Assembly (NCBI GenBank): GCA_023227685.1
Contig: JALNVG010000126.1
Location: forward strand, 1 to 7,269
DNA from: Bacteroidaceae bacterium
Lineage (GTDB): Bacteria; Bacteroidota; Bacteroidia; Bacteroidales; Bacteroidaceae
Direction: 5' to 3'
Length of the DNA stretch: 7,269 nucleotides
Part shown: piece by piece, positions 6,801 through 7,269 of the stretch
Position numbering within the stretch: the first letter of the stretch is position 1
Layout of the letters: each line of letters begins with the position of its first letter
Made by a program: the position numbers and the translations under genes
The notes under the pieces: model-generated
Database searches by the model: none
Told to the model about the DNA's origin: nothing
Seen by the model: the letters and a program-made list of their open reading frames with translations, nothing else

Positions 6801-6814
6801 TAATATTGATAATA
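6789..6814. terminator. AT-rich hairpin between convergent nadD and eutC, possible bidirectional terminator
   Basis: TATTATCAATA (6789-6799) and TATTGATAATA (6804-6814) are perfect reverse complements, giving an 11-bp stem with a 4-base ATAA loop. The stem includes the nadD stop codon and ends 7 bases before the eutC stop. Its position between convergent genes fits a shared terminator. The stem is almost all A-T and no clean T-run follows directly on either strand (only ATTTTTC some bases later on the plus strand), so termination would be weak or need a factor. Confidence 0.45.
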
Positions 6815-6821
6815 AATTCTG

Positions 6822-7269
6822 CTATTTTTCTAAAAGATTCATGGGGCGAAGTAAACGATAACATTCCGGATCATCACTTTGATCTTTTAATCCTATTCCG
6901 GTACAACTACTTTCAAAAGCAGCTTCCATCAGCCAGGCCATTTTAAAGGCAGCCTTACCATAATTCAGACCTTCGGGACGAACATTTGAGATACAATTAC
7001 GTTCCGATTCCAACCGACCAACCTTGGGATTCCACGTCATATATACCCCCAGACTGTCAGGAGAAGATAATCCTGGACGTTCACCGATAAGAATAGCGAC
7101 CAACTTACCGCGAAGCAATTCGGCAATTTCATCACCAAGTGCTACACGACTTTGTTCGGCAAGCACGATAGGAGCTACGCTTAGCTTCAATTTTTTAAGA
7201 TATGGAAGCAGATGCCCGATAAGCGGTACGGCTTGCTTATGAACTGCCTTAGATGATAAACCGTCTGCA
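6822..7269 (-). CDS. eutC: ethanolamine ammonia-lyase small subunit, C-terminal part
   Basis: EutC is the light chain of adenosylcobalamin-dependent ethanolamine ammonia-lyase, which with EutB splits ethanolamine into acetaldehyde and ammonia. The window holds the last 148 codons; the family is usually 250-300 residues, so roughly the N-terminal 40 percent is beyond the right edge. The frame is open to the edge, begins ADGLSSKAVHKQAVPLI, and includes LSVAPIVLAEQSRVALGDEI, then GERPGLSSPDSLGVY and ERNCISNVRPEGLNY. These are hallmark EutC segments around the cobalamin and subunit interface. The C-terminal end SSCTGIGLKDQ followed by a short tail is normal. eutB is expected upstream, to the right. 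Whether shell (microcompartment) genes are nearby cannot be seen. Confidence 0.94.
   Translation of the reverse strand, partial: ADGLSSKAVHKQAVPLIGHLLPYLKKLKLSVAPIVLAEQSRVALGDEIAELLRGKLVAILIGERPGLSSPDSLGVYMTWNPKVGRLESERNCISNVRPEGLNYGKAAFKMAWLMEAAFESSCTGIGLKDQSDDPECYRLLRPMNLLEK

Noticed and set aside
1..7269. Mobile element, phage, defence system or CRISPR content.
   Set aside because: No transposase, integrase, direct repeat array, att-like repeat or defence protein is visible; nearly every base is assigned to core metabolic genes.

Overview
This window looks like the chromosome of a member of the Bacteroidales, most likely Bacteroides or a close relative. The evidence is the AT-rich coding sequence, the lack of Shine-Dalgarno sites with A/T-rich start regions instead, promoter boxes of the Bacteroidetes type (TAnnTTTG), a lineage-specific DUF4290 gene, and protein sequences of Bacteroides type. 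Nearly all of the DNA is coding. There are no tRNA or rRNA genes, no CRISPR array and no insertion sequence.

Layout. Positions 1-4615 hold a leftward cluster transcribed in the order tsaB, DUF4290 gene, murA, rimM, dxr, rseP (cut off by the left edge). Gaps are 14-27 bp, except 66 bp before dxr, where a second promoter may lie. A compact intergenic region at 4616-4704 carries two outward-facing Bacteroidetes-type promoters inside an inverted repeat. From there the rightward cluster yicC, gmk, nadD runs to 6800. It meets a leftward eutC fragment, cut off by the right edge, across a short AT-rich hairpin.

How the genes fit together. Most are core housekeeping genes. tsaB acts in t6A tRNA modification and rimM in 30S maturation. 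murA is the first committed step of peptidoglycan synthesis. dxr is the first committed step of the MEP isoprenoid pathway, which supplies the undecaprenyl carrier of wall synthesis. rseP is an intramembrane protease. yicC is an RNase-family protein, gmk makes GDP and nadD makes the NAD precursor. The leftward operon thus joins translation quality with envelope building. eutC belongs to cobalamin-dependent ethanolamine breakdown and is the only accessory metabolic gene.

Worth a second look. murA is split by a one-base frameshift at a T-rich site that also forms a U UUU UUG slippery heptamer. Sequencing or assembly error is the leading explanation, because murA is normally essential. MurA carries Asp in place of the catalytic Cys, which predicts fosfomycin insensitivity. 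The tsaB and yicC promoters overlap so closely that they probably exclude each other. The DUF4290 protein ends in an Asn/Arg-rich tail. I see no clear sign of a wholly new multi-gene system.
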